Positions 1 through 7,358 of a stretch of 35,423 nucleotides of DNA are shown here, one piece after another. This stretch comes from an uncultured Pseudomonadota bacterium. GTDB lineage: Bacteria; Pseudomonadota; Gammaproteobacteria; Burkholderiales; Usitatibacteraceae. Each line of letters starts with the position of its first letter. Positions within the stretch are counted from its first letter, which is position 1. The stretch is from positions 1 to 35,423 of the forward strand of contig CALEJW010000138.1 in NCBI GenBank assembly GCA_937898635.1, given 5' to 3'. The notes beneath the pieces were generated by a model that had not been told where the DNA came from, did no database searches, and was given only the letters and a program-made list of their open reading frames with translations. The translations under genes were made by a program, and so were the position numbers.

Positions 1-309
<309 letters not shown>

Positions 310-340
310 GGCGCGCGAGCCGCTGCGGCGAAGGCGGGGG

Positions 341-346
341 TATAGT
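341..346 (+). promoter_or_regulatory. Possible -10 element upstream of the acylase gene
   Basis: TATAGT lies in otherwise GC-rich DNA 58 bp before the acylase start. No convincing -35 hexamer sits 16-18 bp upstream. It is offered only as a weak sigma-70 candidate. Confidence 0.3.
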
Positions 347-403
347 TCACCACGATCCCGGCGGCACGCATCGCCGGGGCGCACAACGACGGAGGAGGAA
401 TCG

Positions 404-2758
404 ATGAAGATCCGGATCATTCGGGCGGCGGGGCTCGCCGCACTCGTTGCCGCGTGCTGCGGCGCGGCGCTCGCGCTCGCCCAGACCTACAGCGCGGAGA
501 TCCGCCGGACTTCCTTCGGCGTGCCGCACGTGAAGGCCGCCAGCTATGGCAGCCTCGGCTACGGCGTCGGCTACGCGTTCGCGCAGGACAATTTCTGCAT
601 GATCGCCGACGAGTTCGTCACCGTGCGCGGCGAGCGCTCGCGCCACTTCGGCGAATCGGGCACCACGCCCTACCTGCGCAACAACCTCGTCTCGGATTTC
701 TACTACACGCTCGTGAACGCGGACCCCGCGCCGCTCCTGGCGGGCCTGGAGAAGATGGGCCCGGAGGTGCGCGCGGCCTTCCGCGGCTGGGTCGCCGGCT
801 ACAACCGCTACCTGCGCGACACGGGCGTGGCGAACCTGCCGGCGCCCTGCAAGGACGCCGCATGGGTGCGCGCCATCGACGACGCGGACATGATGCGGCT
901 GGTGCGCCGCTACCTGCTCGAGGCCTCCACCAACAACTTCATGGAGGGCATGGTCGCCGCGAAGCCCCCGACGGGCGCCTCGGCGGCCAAGCTGGGACCG
1001 AAGGCGGACGGCGGCATCCCCGGCTTCGACGCGGACTTCTGGCCGGACTGGCGCTCGGGCATCGGCAGCAACGCGCTCGCGCTCGGCGGCGACGCCACGG
1101 ACAACGGGCGCGGGCTGCTGCTCGGCAACCCGCACTTCCCGTGGACGGGGACGCTGCGCTTCTACCAGTTCCACGCGACGATCCCGGGCGAGCTCGACGT
1201 GATGGGCGGTTCCCTCTCCGGCTTCCCGCTCATCAACATCGGCTTCAACAAGGACGTCGCCTGGAGCCACACGAACGACGTGGCCTGGCACTTCACGCTC
1301 TACCAGCTCAAGCTCGACCCGGCGAACCCGACGCGCTACCTCTACGACGGCCAGTTGCGGGACATGACGACGAAGACCGTGACGGTGCAGGTGAAGAACG
1401 CCGACGGCAGCCTCTCGCCGCGGTCGAACACCTTCTACTTCTCGCACTTCGGGCCGGTGACCACGAGCACCGCGGTGCCGATCCCGTGGACGGGCGCGTT
1501 CGCCTACGCCATCCGCGAGACGAACATGGACAACTGGCGCCTGGCCGACCAGTGGCGCGCGATCAACAAGGCCACGGGCACCGCCGACATCAAGGCGGCG
1601 CTGCAGTCGATCGTGGGCATCCCCTGGGTGAACACCACGGCCGCGGACCGCGAGGGCAACGCGTTCTACGCCGACATCAGCACCGCGCCCAACGTGCCGC
1701 GCGAGAAGCAGTCGCTGTGCACGCCCGACGTCACCTTCGCGGTGGTCTTCTCGCTGAAGGGGCCCGCCGTGCTCGACGGCTCGCGCTCCGCCTGCGAGTG
1801 GGACGAGGCGGACGGCGCCCCGCAGCCCGGGCTGCTCCCGGGAGGGCGGATGCCCTTCATCGAGCGGCGCGACTTCGCGCAGAACTCCAACGACAGCTAC
1901 TGGCTCGCCAACCCCGCGGTGGACGCCTACCGCTGGGACATCCCGGCGGTGGTGGGCGTGGTGCCGGACGTGCAGGGCATGCGCACGCGCCTGGGCGTGC
2001 TGCAGGCGCAGGCGCGCCTCGCGGGCACCGACGGGCGCACCGGCAACAAGTTCACGCTCGCGAACCTGCAGGAGATCGCGCTCTCCAACCGCAGCCTAAC
2101 GGCGGATCTCTACATGGCGGACGTGATGGCCCTCTGCCAGGGCTCGGCCGCGGCCGCGGTGCAGGCCGAATGCGGGGCGCTGTCCGCCTGGGACCGCAGC
2201 TACGAGCTCGCGAGCCGCGGCGCGCACCTCTTCCGGGAGTTCTTCAACGCCGCGCGCAACCTCCCGAACGTCTACCGCGTGCCGTTCAACTACCTCGACC
2301 CGCTCAACACGCCGCGGGGCTTCAACGTGGACAGCGCCGCGGTCGCGACCGCGCTCGCGGGCGCCCTCAAGTCGGCGGGCGACAAGATCCGCGGCGCGGG
2401 GCTCGCGATCGACGCCCCGCTCGGCACCGTGCAATTCACCCTGCGCGGGGCGACGCCGATCCCGGTGCATGGGGGCGAAGAGAACCTCGGCGTCTACAAC
2501 AAGATCAGCAGCTCCCTCGTGCCCAACCTGGGCTACGCGGTCACCACGGGGACGAGCTACATCCAGACGGTGCAGTTCACGGACGCCGGGGTGAATGCGC
2601 AGGGCTTCCTCAGCTACTCGCAGTCGACCAATCCCGCCTCGCCGCACTTCGCCGACCAGACGATGCGCTTCCGGGACAAGCAGTGGATCGCGTTCCCCTT
2701 CACCGAGGCCGAGATCGGCGCGGACGCGAACCTGAGCACGCTCACGATCCAGGAGTGA
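404..2758 (+). CDS. Penicillin/AHL acylase family Ntn hydrolase, secreted
   Basis: The 784-residue precursor belongs to the penicillin acylase / aculeacin A acylase / PvdQ family, periplasmic amidases cut autocatalytically into alpha and beta chains. Residues 1-26 look like a Sec signal ending ALA|Q. The alpha-chain region has the family RRTSFGVPHV motif. The beta chain should begin at Ser222 in GIGSNALAL. His244 is beta-chain residue 23, the spacing known for PvdQ, and QNSND (493-497) matches the conserved Asn region. The start at 404 was chosen because GGAGGAGG precedes it and it gives a signal peptide; upstream in-frame codons give no such sequence. The substrate could be a lipopeptide, an acyl-homoserine lactone or another N-acyl amide. 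The neighbouring envelope cluster starts 160 bp downstream behind its own promoter candidate. Confidence 0.9.
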   Translation: MKIRIIRAAGLAALVAACCGAALALAQTYSAEIRRTSFGVPHVKAASYGSLGYGVGYAFAQDNFCMIADEFVTVRGERSRHFGESGTTPYLRNNLVSDFYYTLVNADPAPLLAGLEKMGPEVRAAFRGWVAGYNRYLRDTGVANLPAPCKDAAWVRAIDDADMMRLVRRYLLEASTNNFMEGMVAAKPPTGASAAKLGPKADGGIPGFDADFWPDWRSGIGSNALALGGDATDNGRGLLLGNPHFPWTGTLRFYQFHATIPGELDVMGGSLSGFPLINIGFNKDVAWSHTNDVAWHFTLYQLKLDPANPTRYLYDGQLRDMTTKTVTVQVKNADGSLSPRSNTFYFSHFGPVTTSTAVPIPWTGAFAYAIRETNMDNWRLADQWRAINKATGTADIKAALQSIVGIPWVNTTAADREGNAFYADISTAPNVPREKQSLCTPDVTFAVVFSLKGPAVLDGSRSACEWDEADGAPQPGLLPGGRMPFIERRDFAQNSNDSYWLANPAVDAYRWDIPAVVGVVPDVQGMRTRLGVLQAQARLAGTDGRTGNKFTLANLQEIALSNRSLTADLYMADVMALCQGSAAAAVQAECGALSAWDRSYELASRGAHLFREFFNAARNLPNVYRVPFNYLDPLNTPRGFNVDSAAVATALAGALKSAGDKIRGAGLAIDAPLGTVQFTLRGATPIPVHGGEENLGVYNKISSSLVPNLGYAVTTGTSYIQTVQFTDAGVNAQGFLSYSQSTNPASPHFADQTMRFRDKQWIAFPFTEAEIGADANLSTLTIQE

Positions 2759-2764
2759 GGAAGC

Positions 2765-2784
2765 GGGCGGCGAGCGCGCCGCCC
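2765..2784. other. GC-rich stem-loop after the acylase gene
   Basis: GGGCGGCG and CGCCGCCC form a perfect 8-bp stem with an AGCG loop, 6 bp after the acylase stop codon. No T-tract follows on the plus strand. It may stabilise the mRNA 3' end or act with Rho, but it is not a classical intrinsic terminator. Confidence 0.4.
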
Positions 2785-2823
2785 AAGCCCCTGATTCGAG
2801 GCTCTTTCCGCTGCACCGCCGCA

Positions 2824-2852
2824 TTGTCTTTTTGCCCCTGATTCACGACAAT
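2824..2852 (+). promoter_or_regulatory. Putative sigma-70 promoter of the DUF1302/DUF1329 cluster
   Basis: TTGTCT (2824-2829) and GACAAT (2847-2852) are separated by exactly 17 bp, in a locally AT-richer stretch between the acylase and DUF1302 genes. This predicts a leader of about 60 nt. The match is 4 of 6 in each hexamer. Confidence 0.5.
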
Positions 2853-2918
2853 ACCCCCCTGCCACGCACAACCGCTTCCCGACCCGAACCCCATAACGAT
2901 AAATCCAGGAGAAACCGC

Positions 2919-4850
2919 ATGAATCCCGCCTTTCGTCCCGTCCTCAAGCCCCTGGCGCTCGCGATCGCCCTCGCGGGCGCGGGCCCGGCCCTCGCCTTCC
3001 AGTTCAAGCTGGAGAACGGGCTCACCGGAAGCCTGGACACCACGCTCTCCTACGGCATCTCGGTGCGCGCCGCCTCCCGCGACCCGTCGCTCATCGGCAT
3101 CGCCAACGGCGGCACCTCGCGCTCGGTGAACGAGGACGACGGCAACCTCAACTACGACAAGAACAAGGCCTTCGCGAACATCGCCAAGGCGACGACGGAC
3201 CTCGAGCTCAAGTTCGGCAACTTCGGCTTCTTCGGGCGCGGCCTCGCGTTCTACGACTTCGAGAACGCCGACAGCGACAAGCTCGGCCCCACCGCCAAGG
3301 ATCGCGTGGGCAAGAACGTGAAGGGCCTCGACGGCTTCGTCACCGCCAATTTCGAGCCGATGGGGCACAACCTGCGGCTGCGCGCCGGGCGCCAGGTGAT
3401 CAGCTGGGGCGAGAGCACGTTCATTCCCAACGGCATCAACGTGATCAGCTCCGTGGACCTCTCGAAGCTGCGCATCCCGGGCTCGGAGCTGAAGGAGGCC
3501 TTCATCCCCACGACCGGCGTGCTCGCGAACCTGGAGCTCACGAGGAACGCGAGCCTGGAAGCGGTGTACCTCACGAACCACGACAAGATCCGCATCGACC
3601 CGCGCGGCACCTACTTCTCCAACAACGACTTCGCCTCCGACGACTCGACGCGGGTGATCCTGTCCTTCGGCCGCCGCCGCGACCAGCACACGCCGCCCTC
3701 CAACCCGGTGCCGCCCGTCGTCCCGACGCTCGGCACGGCCGCCTCCGCCCTCTACGGGCCCTTCGACCCGGCCGCCTCCGTCTGGGCGCCCCGCGCCGCG
3801 GACCGCGACCCGAGCGACAACGGGCAATACGGCCTCGCGCTGCGCTACCTCGCGAGCGAGCTGAACAACACCGAGTTCGGCCTCTACTACATGAACTACC
3901 ACAGCCGGATCCCGCTCTTCTCCGGCATCAAGGGCACGCCGAGCTCGATCCTCACCGGCGGCCCGCTCGTCTCCTCGATCTGCGCCCAGGCCGCGCTGCG
4001 CGCCCTGTGCCACACGGGCACCGCGACCTACTTCGCGGAGTTCCCCGAGGACATCCGGATGTTCGGCGTGAGCTTCAACACGGCCGGCCCGGCCGGCATC
4101 GCGCTGCAGGGCGAGTACTCCTACCGCTCCAACCTGCCGGTGCAGTACGCCACGCCGGAACTGCTCCTCGCCGCCCTCGGCCTGCCCAACCTCATCACGG
4201 GCTTCACGCAGATCCCGGGCGCGCCCACGGGCGCCACCGCCGCCGCGCTCATCCCGGACGGCAGCTACCTGAGGGGCTACCAGCGCCTGAAGGCGAGCCA
4301 GTTCCAGATGACCGGCACGAAGAGCGAGCCCAACGTGTTCGGGGCGGAGCAGCTGATCCTCCTGGGCGAGGCGGGCATCACTTATTTCCACAACCTGCCC
4401 TCCGACGTGAAGTTCAACGGCCCCGCCGTGTACCTCCCGGCGACGGCCTTCGGCGCCACGCTCGCGAGCGCCTTCGCGGTCCAGGACCAGGGCTTCCTCA
4501 CCAGCGTCTCCTGGGGCTACCGGCTCGTCGGCCGCCTCGAGTACGCCAACGCGTTCCTGGGCGGCAACCTCGCGCCGCGGGTCGCCTGGTCGCACGACGT
4601 GAGGGGCGTGGGCCCCAGCTTCAACGAGGGCACGAAGTCGATCTCGGTCGGCGCGAGCTGGGACTACCAGCGCAAGTGGCTGGTGGACGCGCAGTACACG
4701 TCGTACCTGGGCGGGCGCACCTACTGCGGCACCGACACGCCGCCCCCGGGAAGCTCCGTGACGCCGGGGCAGAGTGCCAGCTGGTGCTCCAGCGCCAACC
4801 CGCTCAAGGACCGCGACTTCTACTCGGTCAGCGTGAGCTACTCGTTCTGA
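2919..4850 (+). CDS. DUF1302 family outer-membrane protein
   Basis: The 643-residue protein begins with a signal peptide (residues 1-26, ending ALA|F). It then has long stretches of alternating polar/aromatic residues and ends in YSVSVSYSF; the terminal Phe is typical of outer-membrane beta-barrels. Recognisable DUF1302 features include the early segment LENGLTGSLDTTLSYGISVR and the RAGRQVISWGES motif. The family is generally taken to be an outer-membrane channel or porin-like protein. It is almost always next to DUF1329, as here, where the gap is 64 bp. The start at 2919 is preceded by an AGGAG sequence. The protein is probably the outer-membrane part of a transport route with the RND permease at 7359. 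Substrate unknown. Confidence 0.88.
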   Translation: MNPAFRPVLKPLALAIALAGAGPALAFQFKLENGLTGSLDTTLSYGISVRAASRDPSLIGIANGGTSRSVNEDDGNLNYDKNKAFANIAKATTDLELKFGNFGFFGRGLAFYDFENADSDKLGPTAKDRVGKNVKGLDGFVTANFEPMGHNLRLRAGRQVISWGESTFIPNGINVISSVDLSKLRIPGSELKEAFIPTTGVLANLELTRNASLEAVYLTNHDKIRIDPRGTYFSNNDFASDDSTRVILSFGRRRDQHTPPSNPVPPVVPTLGTAASALYGPFDPAASVWAPRAADRDPSDNGQYGLALRYLASELNNTEFGLYYMNYHSRIPLFSGIKGTPSSILTGGPLVSSICAQAALRALCHTGTATYFAEFPEDIRMFGVSFNTAGPAGIALQGEYSYRSNLPVQYATPELLLAALGLPNLITGFTQIPGAPTGATAAALIPDGSYLRGYQRLKASQFQMTGTKSEPNVFGAEQLILLGEAGITYFHNLPSDVKFNGPAVYLPATAFGATLASAFAVQDQGFLTSVSWGYRLVGRLEYANAFLGGNLAPRVAWSHDVRGVGPSFNEGTKSISVGASWDYQRKWLVDAQYTSYLGGRTYCGTDTPPPGSSVTPGQSASWCSSANPLKDRDFYSVSVSYSF

Positions 4851-4857
4851 CGCACGG

Positions 4858-4878
4858 GGGGCGCCCGCGCGGCGCCCC
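4858..4878. other. Stem-loop between the DUF1302 and DUF1329 genes
   Basis: GGGGCGCC and GGCGCCCC form an 8-bp stem around a 5-nt loop, 8 bp after the DUF1302 stop. No T-tract follows. It may protect the upstream message or cause pausing within the operon. Confidence 0.4.
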
Positions 4879-4914
4879 GCAACGCCCAAAAAACACGAAC
4901 GGAGGAGATTCGCC

Positions 4915-6279
4915 ATGTTCCCGATCCCGAAGCAGGCCGCGGTGCTCTTCGCCGCCGGTGCCGCCTTCGCAGTTCCCGCGGCCGCGGAGATGTCCGCGGC
5001 CGACCTCGCCAAGCTCGGCACGACCCTCACGCCGGTGGGTGGGGAGAAGGCCGGCAACGCCGCCGGCACGATCCCCGCCTGGGACGGGGGGCTCACGAAG
5101 CCCGTCGCCGGCTACAAGCCCGGCGGCCACTATCCCGATCCCTACGCGAGCGACAGGCCGCTCTTCACGATCGACGGCAAGAGCGCGGACAAGTACAAGG
5201 ACCAGCTCACGCCCGGGCAGATGGCGATGCTCAAGAAGTACCCGGACTACAAGATGGTCGTGTACCCGACCCGGCGCAGCGCCGCCTTCCCGCAGTGCCA
5301 CTACAACGAGACGAGGGAGTGCGCCGCGAAGGCGAAGCTCGCCCCCGGCGGCAACGGCGTGGTGGGCTGCACGGGCGGCATCCCCTTCCCGGTCCCGAAG
5401 GACGGCAACGAGGCCATCTGGAACTCCACGCTGCGCTACCGCGGCGACACCTTCGCGATGCACTGGTCGCAGGCGGCGGTCACCCGCACGGGCGACTACG
5501 CGATGGTGAAGTTCGAGTACGAGTACGACTTCCAGTACGGCAACTGCTCCAAGCCCGTCGCCCAGCGCGAGGCGAACAAGGTCCTCAACTACCTGCAGGT
5601 GACGACGGCGCCGGCGCGCCTGGCGGGCCAGATCCTGCTCGTGCACGAGACGGTGGACCAGGCGAAGGAGCCGCGCTCGGCCTGGACCTACAACCCCGGC
5701 CAGCGCCGCGTGCGCCTCGCGCCCAACGTCGCCTACGACAACCCCGGCACCGCGGCCGACGGCCTGAGGACCAACGACGACTTCGGCATGTTCAACGGCG
5801 CCACGGACCGCTACAACTGGAAGCTCGTGGGCAAGCGCGAGATGTACATGCCCTACAACTCCTACCAGCTCACCAACCCGAAGTACAAGTACGCGGACCT
5901 CCTGAAGCCCGGCCACATCAACCAGGACATCGCCCGCTACGAGCTGCACCGCGTCTGGATCGTGGAGGCGACGCTGCGGCCGGGGACGAGCCACATCTAC
6001 GCCAAGCGCGTCTTCTACCTCGACGAGGACACCTGGACCGTGCTCGCGACCGACAAGTACGACGGCCGCGGCGAGCTCTGGCGCTTCTCCGAGCAGCACT
6101 CCGAGAACTGGTACAACGTCCCGATGACCTTCCCCACGGTCGAGGTGCACAACGACCTGCAGTCCGGCCGCTACATCGCGATGGGGCTGAGGAACGAGGA
6201 AACGACGATCTACCAGCCCATCAAGCGCTCGGGCGGCGACTACAACCCGAACAGCCTGCGCGGCCTCGGCACGCGCTAG
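4915..6279 (+). CDS. DUF1329 family periplasmic protein
   Basis: The 454-residue protein has a signal peptide ending AAA|E at residue 24. The mature N-terminus has the DUF1329 hallmark region, including LAKLGTTLTPVGGEKAGNA followed by GTIPAWDGG. The remainder has the family's Tyr/Trp-rich beta segments (YKPGGHYPDPYA, YNPGQRRVRLAP, LDEDTWTVLATD). A good RBS, GGAGGAGA at 4901-4908, sits 6 nt before the ATG. I recall, without being able to check, that the family is placed near LolA/LolB-type lipid-binding folds; if so it could carry a hydrophobic substrate across the periplasm. It lies between the outer-membrane DUF1302 protein and the RND permease genes. A strong terminator-like hairpin follows it. 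Confidence 0.88.
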   Translation: MFPIPKQAAVLFAAGAAFAVPAAAEMSAADLAKLGTTLTPVGGEKAGNAAGTIPAWDGGLTKPVAGYKPGGHYPDPYASDRPLFTIDGKSADKYKDQLTPGQMAMLKKYPDYKMVVYPTRRSAAFPQCHYNETRECAAKAKLAPGGNGVVGCTGGIPFPVPKDGNEAIWNSTLRYRGDTFAMHWSQAAVTRTGDYAMVKFEYEYDFQYGNCSKPVAQREANKVLNYLQVTTAPARLAGQILLVHETVDQAKEPRSAWTYNPGQRRVRLAPNVAYDNPGTAADGLRTNDDFGMFNGATDRYNWKLVGKREMYMPYNSYQLTNPKYKYADLLKPGHINQDIARYELHRVWIVEATLRPGTSHIYAKRVFYLDEDTWTVLATDKYDGRGELWRFSEQHSENWYNVPMTFPTVEVHNDLQSGRYIAMGLRNEETTIYQPIKRSGGDYNPNSLRGLGTR

Positions 6280-6304
6280 TGCCGTTCCCGGCGAAGGGCC
6301 GGCC

Positions 6305-6348
6305 GGGGGCAGTTCCGCGCGCCAGGCGCGCCGGGATTGCCCCCTTTT
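6305..6348 (+). terminator. Terminator-like hairpin inside the envelope cluster
   Basis: An outer stem GGGGGCA/TGCCCCC (6305-6311 with 6338-6344) continues through a 5-bp segment with G-U pairs and a 1-nt bulge. It ends in an inner GCGCGCC/GGCGCGC stem and is followed by TTTT (6345-6348). It starts 26 bp after the DUF1329 stop and ends 16 bp before the next ATG, so it probably ends or attenuates transcription within the cluster. The T-tract is short, so read-through is expected. Confidence 0.6.
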
Positions 6349-6364
6349 CGTCGGGGAGACGAAG

Positions 6365-7348
6365 ATGAGGCAGTTCCACGCAGCCATCGCACTCGCGGCG
6401 GGCCTCGCGCTCGCGGCCGGCGCGGCCCGGGCCGAGGGGCCCCGCAAGATCACGGACATCCTGCCCGAGGCGGGCGCGCTGCCCCGGGTCACGATGGAGC
6501 GCCTGCTCCTCATCGACGCCGCGCGCCCGGGCGGCCGCGTGGTTGCGGTGGGGGACCGGGGCTACATCGTGGTCTCGGACGACGAGGGCAGGACCTGGCG
6601 CCGCGCGAAGTCGCCGCCGGCGCCGCTGCTCACGGCGGTCGAGTTCCTCGACGCGAAGCACGGCTGGGCCGTGGGACACGATTCGGTGGTCCTCGCGACC
6701 GCCGACGGGGGCGAGACCTGGGCGCAACAGTTCTCCGCGCCCGCGGAGCAGCGCCCGCTCCTCGACGTGCTCTTCGTGGACAAGGACACCGGCTACGCGA
6801 TCGGCGCCTACAGCGCCTTCTACGAGACGGCCGACGGGGGGCGCAGCTGGAACCCCCGCAAGGTGATTTCCGAGGACAGGCACCTCAACGCCTTCGTGCG
6901 CCTGCCCGAGGGGCGGCTCCTCATCCTGGGCGAGGCGGGCACGATCCTCGCGTCGCCCGACCAGGGGCGGACGTGGGAGAGCGTCACGTCCCCCTACCGC
7001 GGCTCCCTCTTCGGCGGCGTGGTGGCGGACGACGGGGCCGTCGTCGTCTTCGGGCTGCGCGGCCACATCTACCGCTCCACCGACGCGGGCAAGTCCTGGA
7101 AGGCGGTCGACAACGCCTCCACGGCGACGCTCATGGGCGGCACGAAGTTCCCGGACGGGGCGCTGGTGCTCGCGGGCAACGGCGGCACGGTGCTCGTCTC
7201 CCGCGACAACGGCCAGTCCTTCGTGCCGCTCGCCACGGGGAGCACGAAGGCCTTCGCCAAGGCGGTCCTGGGGCCCGCCGGCGCGGCGATCCTGATCGGC
7301 GAGACCGGCGCGCGCCAGGCCGCGCTCCCCCTCGCCAAGCAGCGCTAG
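6365..7348 (+). CDS. YCF48/BNR-repeat beta-propeller protein, exported
   Basis: The 327-residue protein has a signal peptide ending ARA|E at residue 23. It then has repeated BNR/YCF48 units of the S/T-x-D-x-G-x-T/S-W type: SDDEGRTWRR, TADGGETWAQ, TADGGRSWNP, SPDQGRTWES, STDAGKSWKA and a final SRDNGQSF. Six to seven such repeats suggest a beta-propeller related to photosystem II assembly factor HCF136/YCF48. In non-photosynthetic proteobacteria these proteins are found next to RND permeases of the type encoded 10 bp downstream. The likely role is as a periplasmic partner or assembly factor of that permease; this is inference from context. A GGGGAG sequence lies just before the ATG. Confidence 0.85.
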   Translation: MRQFHAAIALAAGLALAAGAARAEGPRKITDILPEAGALPRVTMERLLLIDAARPGGRVVAVGDRGYIVVSDDEGRTWRRAKSPPAPLLTAVEFLDAKHGWAVGHDSVVLATADGGETWAQQFSAPAEQRPLLDVLFVDKDTGYAIGAYSAFYETADGGRSWNPRKVISEDRHLNAFVRLPEGRLLILGEAGTILASPDQGRTWESVTSPYRGSLFGGVVADDGAVVVFGLRGHIYRSTDAGKSWKAVDNASTATLMGGTKFPDGALVLAGNGGTVLVSRDNGQSFVPLATGSTKAFAKAVLGPAGAAILIGETGARQAALPLAKQR

Positions 7349-7358
7349 GAGCCCGGCG

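Noticed and set aside
2742..5096. 784-residue open frame on the minus strand
   Set aside because: It is the antisense shadow of the DUF1302 gene and has no motifs.
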